This document shows positions 34,795 through 45,820 of a stretch of 64,000 nucleotides of DNA, piece after piece. Source of the stretch: Gloeopeniophorella convolvens (taxonomy: Eukaryota; Basidiomycota; Agaricomycetes; Russulales); the NCBI GenBank assembly GCA_022496205.1, contig WTXD01000025.1:62001-126000 (forward strand). The letters run 5' to 3'. The notes under the pieces were generated by a model. That model saw nothing but the letters and a program-made list of their open reading frames with translations. It made no database searches and was not told the DNA's origin. The position numbers were made by a program, and so were the translations under genes. The stretch's first letter is position 1. Each line of letters starts with the position of its first letter.

Positions 34795-35249
34795 TCACAG
34801 GTTAATGTCGACGGGCGTGCAGCCAATCGCGATGAGGCCAGCTAAAGGAAATAACGGTGTCAGAAATGATGACGCATGTGTAGCTCAGGAAAGCGACCAA
34901 CAGAAGCTGTTGTTCTCGCAGCAGAGCGGAGAAGCGTTGCTAGGCAGTTCACGTCAGCGCCTGTGATCTCCTGAACCATTGGTCTAGCTTACCAGACAGC
35001 ACCACTACCCGCTCCGACGACGGTGATGGGAGTGCAGGTCAGGCCCACTGGGATATCGGCTCCGAGAACGACGCCGATGCTCTGGAGGATACTGGCTGCG
35101 GTGGGGTTGCTGGAGGTCGTGGAGGTGTCGCAACACTGGACGGGCGCAGTGTTGCACTGGCTCGCTGGTGCGTTGCGGCGCGCCGGGGTGGCAATGGCGC
35201 CGGAGGCGGCGAGGATGGCGACGAAAGCGACGAGAGACTTGGAGAACAT
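34795..35249 (-). CDS. class I hydrophobin B
   Basis: Secreted amphipathic coat protein. Three exons (35249-34993, 34939-34902, 34841-34795) give 113 codons. Signal peptide MFSKSLVAFVAILAASGAIA is followed by a short basic segment TPARRNAP, then the core. All eight cysteines of the class I pattern are present: ASQCNTAPVQCC, VGLTCTPITVVGAGSGAVCN, ASPLCCENN and IAIGCTPVDINL. The first intron interrupts the fifth cysteine codon (TG|C). It is about 95 percent identical in exon 1 to copy D 11 kb away but only about 79 percent in exon 3. A TATA box (TATAAA) lies at 35327-35332 and the shared leader element at 35260-35299. Expression in aerial structures is usual for the family; nothing here shows which stage. 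Confidence 0.95.
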
Positions 35250-35259
35250 TGCGAGAGCT

Positions 35260-35299
35260 ATGGAGGCTGTGTATATCCTGAGCGTTGTGCTTTGGACTG
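35260..35299 (-). promoter_or_regulatory. hydrophobin leader element, copy B
   Basis: Plus-strand reading atggaggctgtgtatatcc then tgagcgttgtgctttggact, starting 11 nt upstream of the hydrophobin B start codon. Same element and spacing in copies C and D. Confidence 0.75.
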
Positions 35300-35326
35300 A
35301 GGAAGATATGGTGCGTCGTAGCCTCT

Positions 35327-35332
35327 TTTATA
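35327..35332 (-). promoter_or_regulatory. TATA box of hydrophobin B
   Basis: TATAAA in the gene sense (inside TATAAAAGAGG), 78 nt upstream of the start codon. Confidence 0.75.
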
Positions 35333-35649
35333 CGTCTCGAGTGGACGCCGATTCACGATATTTCGACTAGGTATTTTCACAGGAGCTCGCCCGTCCGGCC
35401 TTCGGGGGAGACGTTGAGGACGGCATACGCCAAGCAAGGAGCTGGACATACTCCCACTCCATGCAATGTGCAAGTTGTGGAGCGTCGTAGAATCAACCCC
35501 AAAGCCTATGCTGGAAGTCAGACGGAACAGGTGAGCTGTGAGTACTTGAGTAAGCACGACGCACAATTATTCCTGCAGAAATGATCGATTTTTGACACTG
35601 CCTCACGTATGATGCTCCGCACACTGGACTTCTGAAGGTTCGTTGTGGT
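35333..35649. other. intergenic, distal hydrophobin B promoter
   Basis: No supported gene; presumably upstream regulatory sequence for hydrophobin B. Confidence 0.4.
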
Positions 35650-36375
35650 GTGTCAAATTTCAGAATTCTCAAGGCAAAGGCTGACCTCACGGGTGCCGCG
35701 TCCGACTTGAACACCCCGGTGGTCCGGAATCTCGAAATCCGTGCCCCAACCGTCAATCATGGTCTACTGGATAGCAAAAGACACGAACAAGATCAATACC
35801 AGTGTAATATATTCTTCTGGCTTGGCCGCCCTATCGCCAGCACTGATCCGAGAACTAGTTGTTCTCAAGGGTGTTCGCACATCTCGGGGTGGTTACGAAA
35901 CGACGAGACGAACGCCATGATGGAGGTCGGAGCTACCTATTTGCGTACCCTTCTCTCCTTTCTCATCCTTTCATCTGACGTGTCTTCTCCAGAGTTGACC
36001 GCATTGTTTTCCCATTGCCTTGGGTTCGACGCCCCACAACCTGGCGAACGTCACCTCCCAGGCATCGAAGATCCATACAACCCTCGCTGGGTTCCTCGGG
36101 CCTATCCAGACGAGCCTCGTGTTGTGACATCTCCGCTCAACCCCTCGGAGGTACGGGCTGTATTGCTGGATGGCGCCACGTACAACCCGATCTCCCCGAG
36201 CGGGTGGCTGGCGAATGAGGAGTCATCCCGGGCATCATATTCGAGCTTTGGACTGCTATCGCCTTCAAATATCCCTTCTCCACGCTTTGGGAACGATAAT
36301 GGCAGAACGTCCGCGGTTGTACGTCACATCCAACATGTGGAAGAGGACACTCATCTTTTCCGAATTTTGCAGTGA
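35650..36375 (+). CDS. hypothetical protein, weakly supported
   Basis: Uninterrupted frame of 241 codons; an alternative Met at 35917 gives the more protein-like part. The segment from about 35985 (SPELTALFSHCLGFDAPQPG, then EDPYNPRWVPRAYPDEPRVV and LNPSEVRAVLLDGATYNPI) is rich in Pro and acidic residues and does not look random. The first 80 codons are less convincing. There is no signal peptide, membrane span, intron or recognised domain. It lies between hydrophobins B and C, which are on the other strand. It could be the remnant of a larger gene. Confidence is low. Confidence 0.3.
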   Translation: MSNFRILKAKADLTGAASDLNTPVVRNLEIRAPTVNHGLLDSKRHEQDQYQCNIFFWLGRPIASTDPRTSCSQGCSHISGWLRNDETNAMMEVGATYLRTLLSFLILSSDVSSPELTALFSHCLGFDAPQPGERHLPGIEDPYNPRWVPRAYPDEPRVVTSPLNPSEVRAVLLDGATYNPISPSGWLANEESSRASYSSFGLLSPSNIPSPRFGNDNGRTSAVVRHIQHVEEDTHLFRILQ

Positions 36376-36882
36376 ATGCAGGTTGTCTGCCGCCCTTCGC
36401 CCCTAGGGACAAGCCGTTGAGATGCTTCGAAATGCAGCAGACCGTCTCGTTTCGGCAAGCCACATCAGAAGAAAACCAGCGCTAAGATCTTCCTCCGCGG
36501 AGCTGCGTTCGATTCACTCATTGGAGCGGATCGGATTAGATTACGACTACAAAGTTTGTTGCGTTACACTGAGGTTCACTGGCTAAATTTGGGCTGACTT
36601 GACGTCGAAACTTCAGACTCAGAAACGTTGACAGGTTAGTTCTTCACGGCGCTTGGGCAACGAAGCTTGTCAGTGATTGGCCAGTTCTCAGTTGAGCGTG
36701 TCGATCTGACGTTGTCTCATTCCAACTTCTGGTGGTGCAATATTGCAGCTTGGATATGCGCGATTGCACCAACAACAAGAACATTCTTCATTGAAAAAAC
36801 CGGGGTACATGGTTAACTTGCTTCCCCACACCTCCCGATTCCCTCGACTAAGTACCTCCTGCTACCTTCGTCCCTCCGCACC
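36376..36882. other. intergenic, hydrophobin C 3' flank
   Basis: No supported gene. Confidence 0.45.
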
Positions 36883-37325
36883 TTAAAGGCTGAGGTTAAC
36901 CGGGGTGCAGCTCAAAGAGATAAGGCCATCTGGAGAAATAAGCCCATCAGCTACAGAATATTAAGTAACCAAGCAAATGAGCTAACGGAAGCTGTTGTCC
37001 TCGCAGCAGAGTGGAGAGGCATCGCTGGATGAGGTGCGTTAGGACCTTCGTTTCCCTGGAACAAAGGCGCGGCTTACCACACAGCGCCGCTGCCGGCGCC
37101 GACGACGGTGATGGGCGAGCAGCCCAGACCGACGGGGATGTCAGCGGGACCAACATTAATTCCGAGGCTCTTGATGATTGCAACCGCGGCGGGGTCGCTG
37201 GATGTGGTAGAGGAGTCGCAGCACTGCACGGGTGCGGTGTTGCATTGGCTTGCCGGTTCATTGGCCGAGACGGCGCCGGAGGCGCCGAGGACGGCGAAGA
37301 CAGCGATGAGCGACTTGGAGTACAT
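36883..37325 (-). CDS. class I hydrophobin C
   Basis: Three exons (37325-37078, 37024-36987, 36929-36883) give 110 codons. Signal peptide MYSKSLIAVFAVLGASGAVS, then the core with ASQCNTAPVQCCDSSTTSS, VGLGCSPITVVGAGSGAVCD, ASPLCCEDN and LISLSCTPVNLSL. All eight cysteines are present. Compared with B and D the propeptide-like TPxRRNA segment is missing (only ANEP separates the signal peptide from the first Cys region), and exon 1 is 9 nt shorter. Intron 1 again splits the fifth Cys codon. TATAAA at 37403-37408 and the leader element at 37336-37374 match the sister genes. It lies 1.6 kb from copy B on the same strand, an adjacent tandem copy. Confidence 0.94.
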
Positions 37326-37335
37326 CGTGAGGCTT

Positions 37336-37374
37336 ATGGAGGCTGTGTATATCCTGAAGACTGAGCTTTGGACT
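37336..37374 (-). promoter_or_regulatory. hydrophobin leader element, copy C
   Basis: Plus-strand reading atggaggctgtgtatatcc then tgaagactgagctttggact, starting 11 nt upstream of the hydrophobin C start codon. Confidence 0.75.
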
Positions 37375-37402
37375 AGGGAGATGTGGTGAGTAAGCCTCCC
37401 TC

Positions 37403-37408
37403 TTTATA
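37403..37408 (-). promoter_or_regulatory. TATA box of hydrophobin C
   Basis: TATAAA in the gene sense (TATAAAGAGGG context), 78 nt upstream of the start codon. Confidence 0.75.
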
Positions 37409-40400
37409 CTGTAGACTCGTTTGCGCACTTTTGGTGCCCGTCTCTGCAAGCTTACGACGCACATGCCCTTGCCCCTAGGCTTCGTCGCGAATCACGGAAA
37501 AATCCAGCTGGTTGACGGGACAAGACGCGCTCCCACTGCACGCAATGCACAATGTGGAGTGTGCAGCCGCTCAGGTGCCTGCGTTACTGAGTTTCCGGCA
37601 TAATTCAACTTAAGTTGTAACTTTGTCTATCGCGCCTTCTCACCTGATTGGCAGACGTGTTTGATGCTATGCCCATGATGCTCCACAGTGCGCTCTCACA
37701 ACGTCCTAAAGAACACGAAGTTCGTAGGATGTCGGATGTACGACAGCATCAACATTCGATAATTGATGTCAGTCCTGGCAAGTGCACTGGCTGGGACAGT
37801 TCAAGAGATGACGTTGCCCTCCAAATCGTGCGATCAATAGCGACAGGCCTCCACAAAGTTGCTACACTGAACTCAAAGGGCGATCTGGATGCGTCCACCG
37901 ACCATGTGCAGATCCGAGACTGACCTGCAGACTCCCAGGAAAAGTCAAGTACATCGGGGAGGTTATGCATGGAAGTCCGTTAACAATCACAGGAGGTGTC
38001 AATCGGGCGATCAATATGACATTTTTCGCCTCCGCAAAGCTGGTGCATCCAATGTCACGCGCCAAGTCTGTGGGAAATACAAGCTTACTTGTTTGTTCGT
38101 GACCTGATGGACCTGCGCGCCTGGTAAGTCTCCTCCTTTTTGGATCGCGCGGAGGTGAAAAGTGGTAATTACCCGTTACACAGCCATTTACCCCGTGGTT
38201 ATGCTGTCACAGAAGCCTCGTGCTGCTTCATCTCCGCTGTTCCTTCGGATTTTCCGTGTCCGCTTCGGACGAAGGTGGGCGTCGATGACATACGTGGCAT
38301 CCTGAGGAGACGGTAGGTGCCTCTCAGCTTGGAAACTGGAGTTTCTATCCATACGGTGCGCTGGGTCGATCGTGCTGCACTGACAATATCCTATAGACAT
38401 TACCTGATTTCGGCACCCTACCGGTAGTGCTCCAACCACGTTCTTCCAGAAGGTGAGCTATTCTTCTCGCCAACGTCAGTCATCGTCAGATAATGGGGCT
38501 AGCGCTGCAGTGACTCTGGATCCCATTAGGGGCTTGTAAGTTTCGGGGGCTTTAAACATTGTCTAGTAGCTATACTTACGCCTCGCGGAGCCAGCCAATC
38601 ATCGCACTGCATTCCGCCATTCGGCCGTTTACACTGGCAAATGTGTATTCTAAATCCTAGTTCTATTCATCGCGTCCTTCAAAGTAACGAACCATATCTA
38701 GATGATACCATCCGGCCTGATGGCGCACTACCGCGAACAAGAAGCCTTGCCGCGACCTAACTTGGTTGCTACCCTCGTGCGAAGACATGGGCAAGTTAGT
38801 ATGGAGGCTGTGTATATCCTGAGCGTTGGGCTTGGGGTTGATGGGACTCGACGTGGTGGGTATATCCCTTTACACTCTTCTAGGCTGCTGTCATGATCAA
38901 CACCCCCAAGGCTAGCCCACCAGCATGTCTCGACTCTGTTCGAGTCCGACTCAAGTCCGACTGGTCTATGGAAACGACCGAACTCGCTTGTAGCCTTGAA
39001 GTTGTACTCCCGCTCCACTAAACGACATGCTGTGGAGTATACTTGTACCTTGGAGTGTGCAAAGAGTGCAGAGTATTGAGATTTGGAGGATACTGCTACT
39101 AGAGAAGCCACGTGCGTAAATCTTTGTCGCCCTTGCTGTAATGTACCATCATGATCACACCTAAGTAGCCACAATGGCAGCCCCGGGCCATTCTCCGTCC
39201 CGACCCGCGCAACGTTTCATGTATCAAGGCTTCGCATGGCGCAGCACAAGGCTACGCTGATCCCTTCAACATTCAGCAGTCTACCTTCACATGTCACATC
39301 TGCAACTGAATTCCCAACGTGGCTTTCTGAGCAGCATTGGCAGTAAATTCACAGGTCCTAACACATCCAATCATGGGATCACGGCAGTCACCGAGCGCAA
39401 ACCGACTACCCTGGGCCATCGTCATCGCCTGATGTCAATTCGTCGCGATCTCCAAGGGTCACATTGCCTCTACATCATCAGGTTCGCAACTTTTAAGTGA
39501 TTCCTACCTATGTCGCCGTCTCCATAGGATGCCCACTCTACGGTGCCCGAGTTGCTGGCAAATAGGATATCGCCGCGGCTGCACTACCTCGAATTGAGTA
39601 CCGTTCCTGTTCTCCATCCCGATAGCGTAACGCGTTTTATCGATTTGGCTGCTCTCGGAATCACGGAATTTCGACTCTTTAGCTTTCCCGCCCAGATGGT
39701 CGAACCTTCTCGGAAATCCGCGGGCACATAACACATGGCTCCGGAGGGTTACACAGTGCCCGAAGATGTCGAAGCGAGCATGTGGGGCTTGCTTCGCGTC
39801 GGGCTTCTGCGAAGATTCGACGAAAACAGCAACAGTTGCCCAGGTTTGGGGACTGAGCTTTCACGATCTCACCATGGTAAGTATTACGCTCGGTGAGCGC
39901 CCGAGACCTGACTGGGACCAGACTGACACACGAGTACCCCAGTTCTCGCTTCTCACCACATGCATAAAGCAGCAACCCTGAGTCTATTGGAGGCGCGCAA
40001 GTCATTCTGATCGACAGGCCAATAGGTTCCGATGAATAGTTCTTATATTCAGGTCACGTTACACACAGGCAATCAGTACGTTAAGCCCGGTTTACCTGTA
40101 AGTAATCACCAGGTGGTTGTCTATTGTGGAGTGGGAGTCGGACGTTTGTTACAAGGGACGATTTTGGGATGATTACTTCTACGCGTACTTCGTGAAAGAA
40201 ATCAAGGGTGTCTCTATTCACAAGAAAATGGGAGGCCTGGTGGTCTGAGAAGTGCCGAAGCGTTCGGACGGACAACGTCACTTACTTGGCCTGGAATTGC
40301 GCGCATGTCGTAGCGCGCTGCAGCTGCTATTCAACCAGATTCCCAACGTGGTAGATCAGACCGGTTTGCCGACGCAGGGCCGACCGAACAGCCATGGCAT

Positions 40401-42117
40401 TCGCCCGTGCTCAATTCGGTGGCATGCGCCAACAGACGTCGCGGTTGCTGGCGCCTCATGGGCAGGTGATGGCCAAGCGCTCACCGGTGCCGGAGCTATC
40501 ACTTAGTTTACCTTTCTTGGTTGACAAGTGGTCGCCGCCGCCTTGCGTGATCTTGAAGTATGGGTTTGGCTTGCTCCGCACCGCGACTACAGCACTCTCT
40601 GGGTCCACAAGCGATTATGCCTTGGAATATCTGCGACATCAGAAGTGGGCGCTGTGGCTATTACAATGGTAACATGTGCTGAAGACTGTCCTTCCATAGC
40701 ATAGCAAGGCTACGCTAGCTCGAACACAGCCCTCAAACATAGGCCAGGCGGAGATCGACACAATCGTGAAGCAAAAAGCGCATTCACGAAACCGGGTCTT
40801 GGGGTGCCTTCGCTGCCTCTTTCTCTCCTTCAAGGATCCTCTCGACATTGGCTCCCAGTCGTTTGCGCGCCTCAAGGGACATTTGTGGGGCCTCCGATGA
40901 ATATCCGAGTTCTGTGAAAGCGTCAGACTCACAATCTGTTAGGTTGATGCATGCCCCTACTCAGAGACGGGTACTGCAATGGGGTCATCTCGCTTTTCAC
41001 TGGGAGAACGGAAAGATCGAGAGGGTACGAAGGACCTATCCACGCCCTTCGGACTTCATGATCGCTGGAGGTGATTTAAGTATAGGATGAGAATGCAAGG
41101 ATTTGACCCACGCTCTCTGTGATGCAACAAAAATCAACCTGTCAGTGGGCGCAGTGTAGCAGGGGTGGGTACATACTTCTTCTCTTGTGAGAGGATGGAC
41201 AAGGATACTGATTGGCTTATTAGCCGCCATACAGTAAGTCCGGTTGGCGATCTGGCTCACCTAAGCTCCCCGCGGTTCATGCACAAGTAAGAAAACACAG
41301 ATACGAAGGACTCCGACGGACACCAGATCTCGTATGAGCCTTGTTCCGCGTAAGGTAACGAATAGTTCAAGACTGAAAGGCCCGTACCTACTGGATGAGG
41401 GCCCATCGGGCCTTCATTTACTCGGTATAAGGGCACAGCAACAAAAGCCCCATCTCGCCTCAGGCGCAGGACAGCATCACGAAGTTCTAAGGCGGCTTGA
41501 TGCTCGCTTGCGTTCTTCTGGTGGAAGTATATGTCTACGGTGCGGAGTGCGTATGTACTGTCCAGGAAGCCGAGACACGTAGTGACTCACGGAAGTGCCA
41601 TTCCCTGTCAAGATGGACGGTCAATACTGCATGTGAGTAGGCGTGGCACTGCACGCACTTGATTTCGGAATCCAGAACTTGTTGTAGATCAGTGGGTGGG
41701 CCCATAGCTAGAGCTTTGTCGGGCTGCGTTTCCGAACGTGGAGTTATGCGGTGAGAGAACCACAACAAGCAGCAGAATATTGAACGAATTTTTAAACGGT
41801 GCCGCCGCTAAGGTCGACGTTGGGCGCCGATACTACCACTGTCGCAGGCTAATTCTCGGCCCGAACCGGCCCGTAAACGGAGTTTACCGATTTTGAGTGC
41901 CAGGGTCGCATCGAATCAGCGTGGCGCAGCTCTCCAACCAAACTTGCTCCTGTATGCGACGAACACGACGTATTTCGTTGCGCCGAAGAGGAATGAAGCT
42001 TGCTTGAGCCCAGTACCTCATATCTCCCCATGGTTCTTGGAAGCACTTCGCAGCCTTATGAGCCGGTAGGCCGGTTGAGAATCGGACCCTCTGGCCTGTT
42101 TCACTTGGGGAGCTACC
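37409..42117. other. gene-poor block, 4.7 kb
   Basis: No gene could be supported on either strand. Open frames are under 150 codons, overlap, and have no domain, signal peptide or splice pattern. It contains one recognisable relic, a hydrophobin leader/promoter fragment at 38811-38850. Short segments (for example 39543-39731) have protein-like composition and may be remains of decayed genes. No transposase, reverse transcriptase, long terminal repeat or inverted repeat was recognised. Confidence 0.5.
38811..38850 (-). repeat. orphan hydrophobin leader/promoter relic
   Basis: The plus strand reads atggaggctgtgtatatcc then tgagcgttgggcttggg, nearly identical over 30 nt to the leader of hydrophobin B. 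Where B has tttata the relic has ctttaca (38868-38874), at about the same distance. No start codon sits at the expected 38798-38800 and no hydrophobin coding sequence follows to the left. It is best read as the remains of a deleted fifth hydrophobin copy. Confidence 0.7.
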
Positions 42118-43610
42118 GTGGCTTCATTCACCACCGAGTCCTTGACCGACAAGTCCGCAATGCGCTTTGGAACCTGTGGACTTCTGTCACTTATTCTGAA
42201 GCTCGACGGCCCCCACCGTGTCCGTGGCCTGGGATCGCAGGAATCATTCGTCGCCAGATCGATGTTCAATAACACATGCATCGACCACTCGCATTCGTTG
42301 CTGTTCTTTCCATCCGCCCGCTCAGAGCATATCTACGCAATACTGAGTCATCCGCAACTCGAACCTTCCCCTCTCTTCTCATCGGAAGCCCCTCCCGCTC
42401 CTCCGAGATCTCATACCCCGGCGTCACCTCAAGCTACCCAAAGTTGGCCATATAAAACGACCTCTCGTGATATATCGAATCCCTCCCACAACAAATGGAT
42501 TTCGCCAAGATTCTACTCTGACCTCACTCCGTTCAATGTTACGCGTTTTGCCTCTGGAAGAGGTAACCTTCAAGTCGTCGCCGGCGGAACGCCCACCGTA
42601 GAGGAGATCACTTCTGCGAATGAATCCGCTGTCTCCCTTGAATCCTGGTCAAATTCATCGTCCATGCTTCAACTTTTTTATCCCGAAGGTTCAATCAATC
42701 CCTCCAACAAGCCCAAGGGCGGCGCCGAGTTCTATGCAGCGCCTCTCAGTCTAGCGCATGCGAGGAATGTCTCATTTGCGTACAGCGTCTTTTTCCCGAG
42801 CGATTTTGAGTGGGTCAAAGGTGGAAAGCTGCCAGGGATCTACGGGGGGCACACTACGTGCTCTGGTGGGGACGCTGCGCTCGATTGTTTCAGCACACGT
42901 ATGATGTGGCGTGCAGGCGGCGATGGTGAACTGTACCTTGTGAGTACATACCTTCTCTTTCTGACTAGAACTCATAATCTGTCGCGCCACAGTACGCGCC
43001 GAAAGACCGGCAAACACAGTCGTTATGCAACGCGCCACCAATGTCGGTGTGCGACGCAGACTACGGACTCTCCATTGCCCGTGGATCGTTCAAATTTGCG
43101 AGAGGATCATGGACCCACCTTCGTCAGACCGTGGTTCTCAACACGCCGGGTGTACAGGACGGGGGCTTTCTGCTCGAGATCAATGGGAGAGTTACCCTCA
43201 ACCGTGCAGACGTTTTCTACCGCGACAAGTCCAGTTCCCCTACATCCAGCGATCCATCATATACGCAAAGCCCAGCCCCAGCTCCCCCAGCGGAAACAAA
43301 TGGTGACGGAGGGCTTCTCGGGCTTCTTGACGGGCTCTTCGGGCCTAGAATCGGGCGAAGATATGAAAGCTCTTACATAAGTCCGGGGATTGCTGCGGAT
43401 GCTTCAGTTGATGTAGCAGAGGCTACGCCTCCAGCAGTGGGTTTCAAAGGTATTTTCTTCAGGTAAGCGTGTGTTATCTCTGTCTTTTCGATCTTTCCTC
43501 ACGTTCCCTCTTCAAGCACGTTCTTTGGCGGACATGAGACGGATTGGGCTTCGCCAAAAGACCAATTGGTGTGGTTTAAGGATTTTTCACTTTCCATAAA
43601 CGACCCTTGA
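42118..43610 (+). CDS. polysaccharide lyase family 14-like protein (copy 2)
   Basis: Exons end at 42939, run 42993-43462 and 43517-43610, and join in frame. Domain landmarks: LTPFNVTRFASGRGNLQVV, QLFYPEGSINPSNKPKGGAE, FEWVKGGKLPGIYGG, CSGGDAALDCFSTRMMWRAG, GELYLYAPKD, GLSIARGSFKFARGSWTHLR, FLLEINGRVTLNRADVFYRD, FFSTFFGGHETDWASPKDQ and an ending KDFSLSINDP. The start is unresolved. The frame is open back to an ATG at 42118, but a TATAAAA at 42451 followed by an ATG at 42495 (MDFAKILL, one base out of frame) is the more likely real start, since the segment before the domain in the long frame is not protein-like. The Ser-rich linker of copy 1 is absent; instead a Pro/Ser/Gly insert of about 60 residues sits between FYRD and FKGIFF. 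Substrate unknown. Confidence 0.85.
42451..42457 (+). promoter_or_regulatory. probable TATA box of PL14-like copy 2
   Basis: TATAAAA in a ccatataaaacgacc context, 38-44 nt before the ATG at 42495. It argues against the distant ATG at 42118 as the true start. Confidence 0.5.
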
Positions 43611-43909
43611 TACTTGCATACGCTCCCCATCACGTCGTATTCCTTCAATGCCAAACATCCTTGAGATATTAGTAGACATGTGAACAACATCTGGCAATGT
43701 ACGCACGGGCATGACGTTGACCCTAACCCAAGTATTGGGTTTCTGTAACCAGTGGCCACGTCTTGGTGCAGTGAGCGCGTCTTGTGCCACGCCGGTCAAC
43801 ACCGTCCCCAGCACAGTCCGAACCTCTCGCTCACCATATTTCACAAGTTACTGAGTGTACCCTATCTCTGCCCCAATTCCGGTGGCTTTCAGGACAACGT
43901 ACGCACAAC
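43611..43909. other. intergenic, ALG2 promoter
   Basis: Three hundred bases between the lyase stop and the ALG2 start; both genes are on the plus strand. No gene seen. Confidence 0.5.
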
Positions 43910-45545
43910 ATGGCGCCATTACGGATAGCTTTCATTCATCCGGACCTGGGGATAGGTAGGAGGCGGTGTTTTTTTCTGCATTCATGAGCTTACTGGGGCA
44001 CATAGGTGGCGCGGAACGTCTTGTCGTCGATGCTGCTGTCGGTCTTCAAAAACTAGGCCACACAGTTGAGATTTACACCTCTCACCATGACACGGCTCAT
44101 TGCTTCGATGAGACTCGAGATGGTAAGTCAGGGAAGTCTGCAGCCGAGGCAATCTTATCATGCGAAGCCGCCTAGGGACCCTCACAGTGCACAATATCAA
44201 CCCTCCCTTTCCACGTAACATCAAAGGGAAATTCCATATTCTCCTCGCACACCTCCGTCAACTGCACCTCACATACCACCTACTCCAAACTACAGCATCC
44301 AACTATGACGTATACTTCGTTGATCAACTATCTACCTGCATCCCTGCAATTCGCCTCCTTGCTCGAAAACGTGTCGTGTTCTACTGTCATTTTCCGGACA
44401 AGCTGCTGGCGAATGGCGAGTTCGTCCAAGGGAAGATGAAAAAGCGTGGCGGCCTGCTCAAACGAGCGTACCGCCTTCCGATGGACTGGTTGGAGGAGAT
44501 CACTACCCGTGTGTATTGACCACACTTCCTTAAAGTATAACTCTGACATGATGTAGGAAATGCGGACATCATCCTCGCCAACTCGAGTTTTACTGCGGGT
44601 GTCTTCAAGGCGTACTTCCCGAGTATACATCGTACTCCACGCGTCGTACACCCAGGGATCAACCTTCTCTCATACGAGCCACCGTCTGGCCACCAAGATC
44701 CAGATATTGCAACGGTGTCTTCGTGCGTGTACCCCTCCCTACACATCACTGCGTCTCACGTTACCCTCAGCGATCGGCCAACATTCTTGTCGCTCAACCG
44801 CTATGAGAAAAAGAAGAACATTGCACTTGCAATTGATGCTTTTGCTCTCCTCAAGCAGATTCTCACTCGACCACAGCATGAAGGTTTACTGCGGAACCCG
44901 CGGCTCGTAGTCGGCGGTGGTTACGATCCAAGGGTCGAGGAAAATATGATGACCCTCGTCTCCCTCATTGATCGCGCAAAGGCCGCATCTCTATCCTATA
45001 CCATCATCACACCACCATCTTCGAATATCACGATACCACCCTTCAACACGACGACGTTGAATCCGGACATCCTCTTTGTGCTGAGCTTTACTAGCGCACA
45101 GCGAGCCGCTCTCTTATCGGCAGCGTCAACGCGAGCCTTGCTCTACACCCCTGCAAATGAGCACTTCGGCATCGTACCTGTTGAAGCAATGTCATGCGGC
45201 CTTGCGGTCCTCGCATGCAATAGCGGTGGGCCTACGGAAAGCATCGTTGATGACCCACCGAGTCAGCGCACAGGGTGGCTGCGGGCTCCAGATGCCGCGG
45301 GCTGGGCCGCGGCACTGGTCGAAATAGCCTCACTATCGCCGAGCGAGACGTCTGCCCTTGCTGAGCGCGCGCGAATGCGGGCGCGCGACCACTTCGGAAT
45401 GGAGGCAATGGCTCTCAAATTGGACCAGGCACTCGTTGAGGCCGCAGGAATGGGGAAGGTGTCCACGCCTGCGTTCTTGTGGTTTGGTTCGTTTATCCTT
45501 GTCACCTTGTTTGCTTACTTCATGGCAATTGTTTATACCTCATGA
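43910..45545 (+). CDS. ALG2: GDP-Man:dolichol-PP-oligosaccharide alpha-1,3/1,6-mannosyltransferase
   Basis: Adds the second and third mannoses to the lipid-linked N-glycan precursor on the cytosolic ER face. Five exons (43910-43955, 44006-44122, 44176-44508, 44557-44722, 44771-45545) give 478 codons in frame. The GT4 family N-terminus is [20 protein letters not shown], then [62 protein letters not shown] and [12 protein letters not shown]. The donor-site EX7E motif is EHFGIVPVE, followed by [22 protein letters not shown]-terminal hydrophobic helix ([20 protein letters not shown]) would anchor it to the ER. All family landmarks are intact and no frame problem was met. Its product feeds the oligosaccharyltransferase, one subunit of which (OST48) is encoded 6 kb downstream. 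Confidence 0.95.
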
Positions 45546-45820
45546 CCTGTCCGTGTATACCTATCCTTCCGTCCCCATATTGGTTCAATCTCAAGTCAAG
45601 CCCGGTTTTGAACTTTTCCCAGAGAGCTCGTGACACACTGGTCGTAACGCATCATAACTTTCGCATATACTATATCTCGACAGAGGCCTACAGACAGTCT
45701 GAAGCGCTTCAATGCTTATCGCTTATCTGTGCACCAGAACGCTTCCTACTGCCCAGATATCAAGATACAGGCATCCGTCCACGACTTCCTTCCTCCAGCC
45801 ATAATTTCTCTCTTCCACTC

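Noticed and set aside
39543..39731. LRR/F-box-like segment (LHYLELSTVPVLHPDSVTRF)
   Set aside because: Short, isolated, no F-box and no further leucine-rich repeats on either side; at most a relic.
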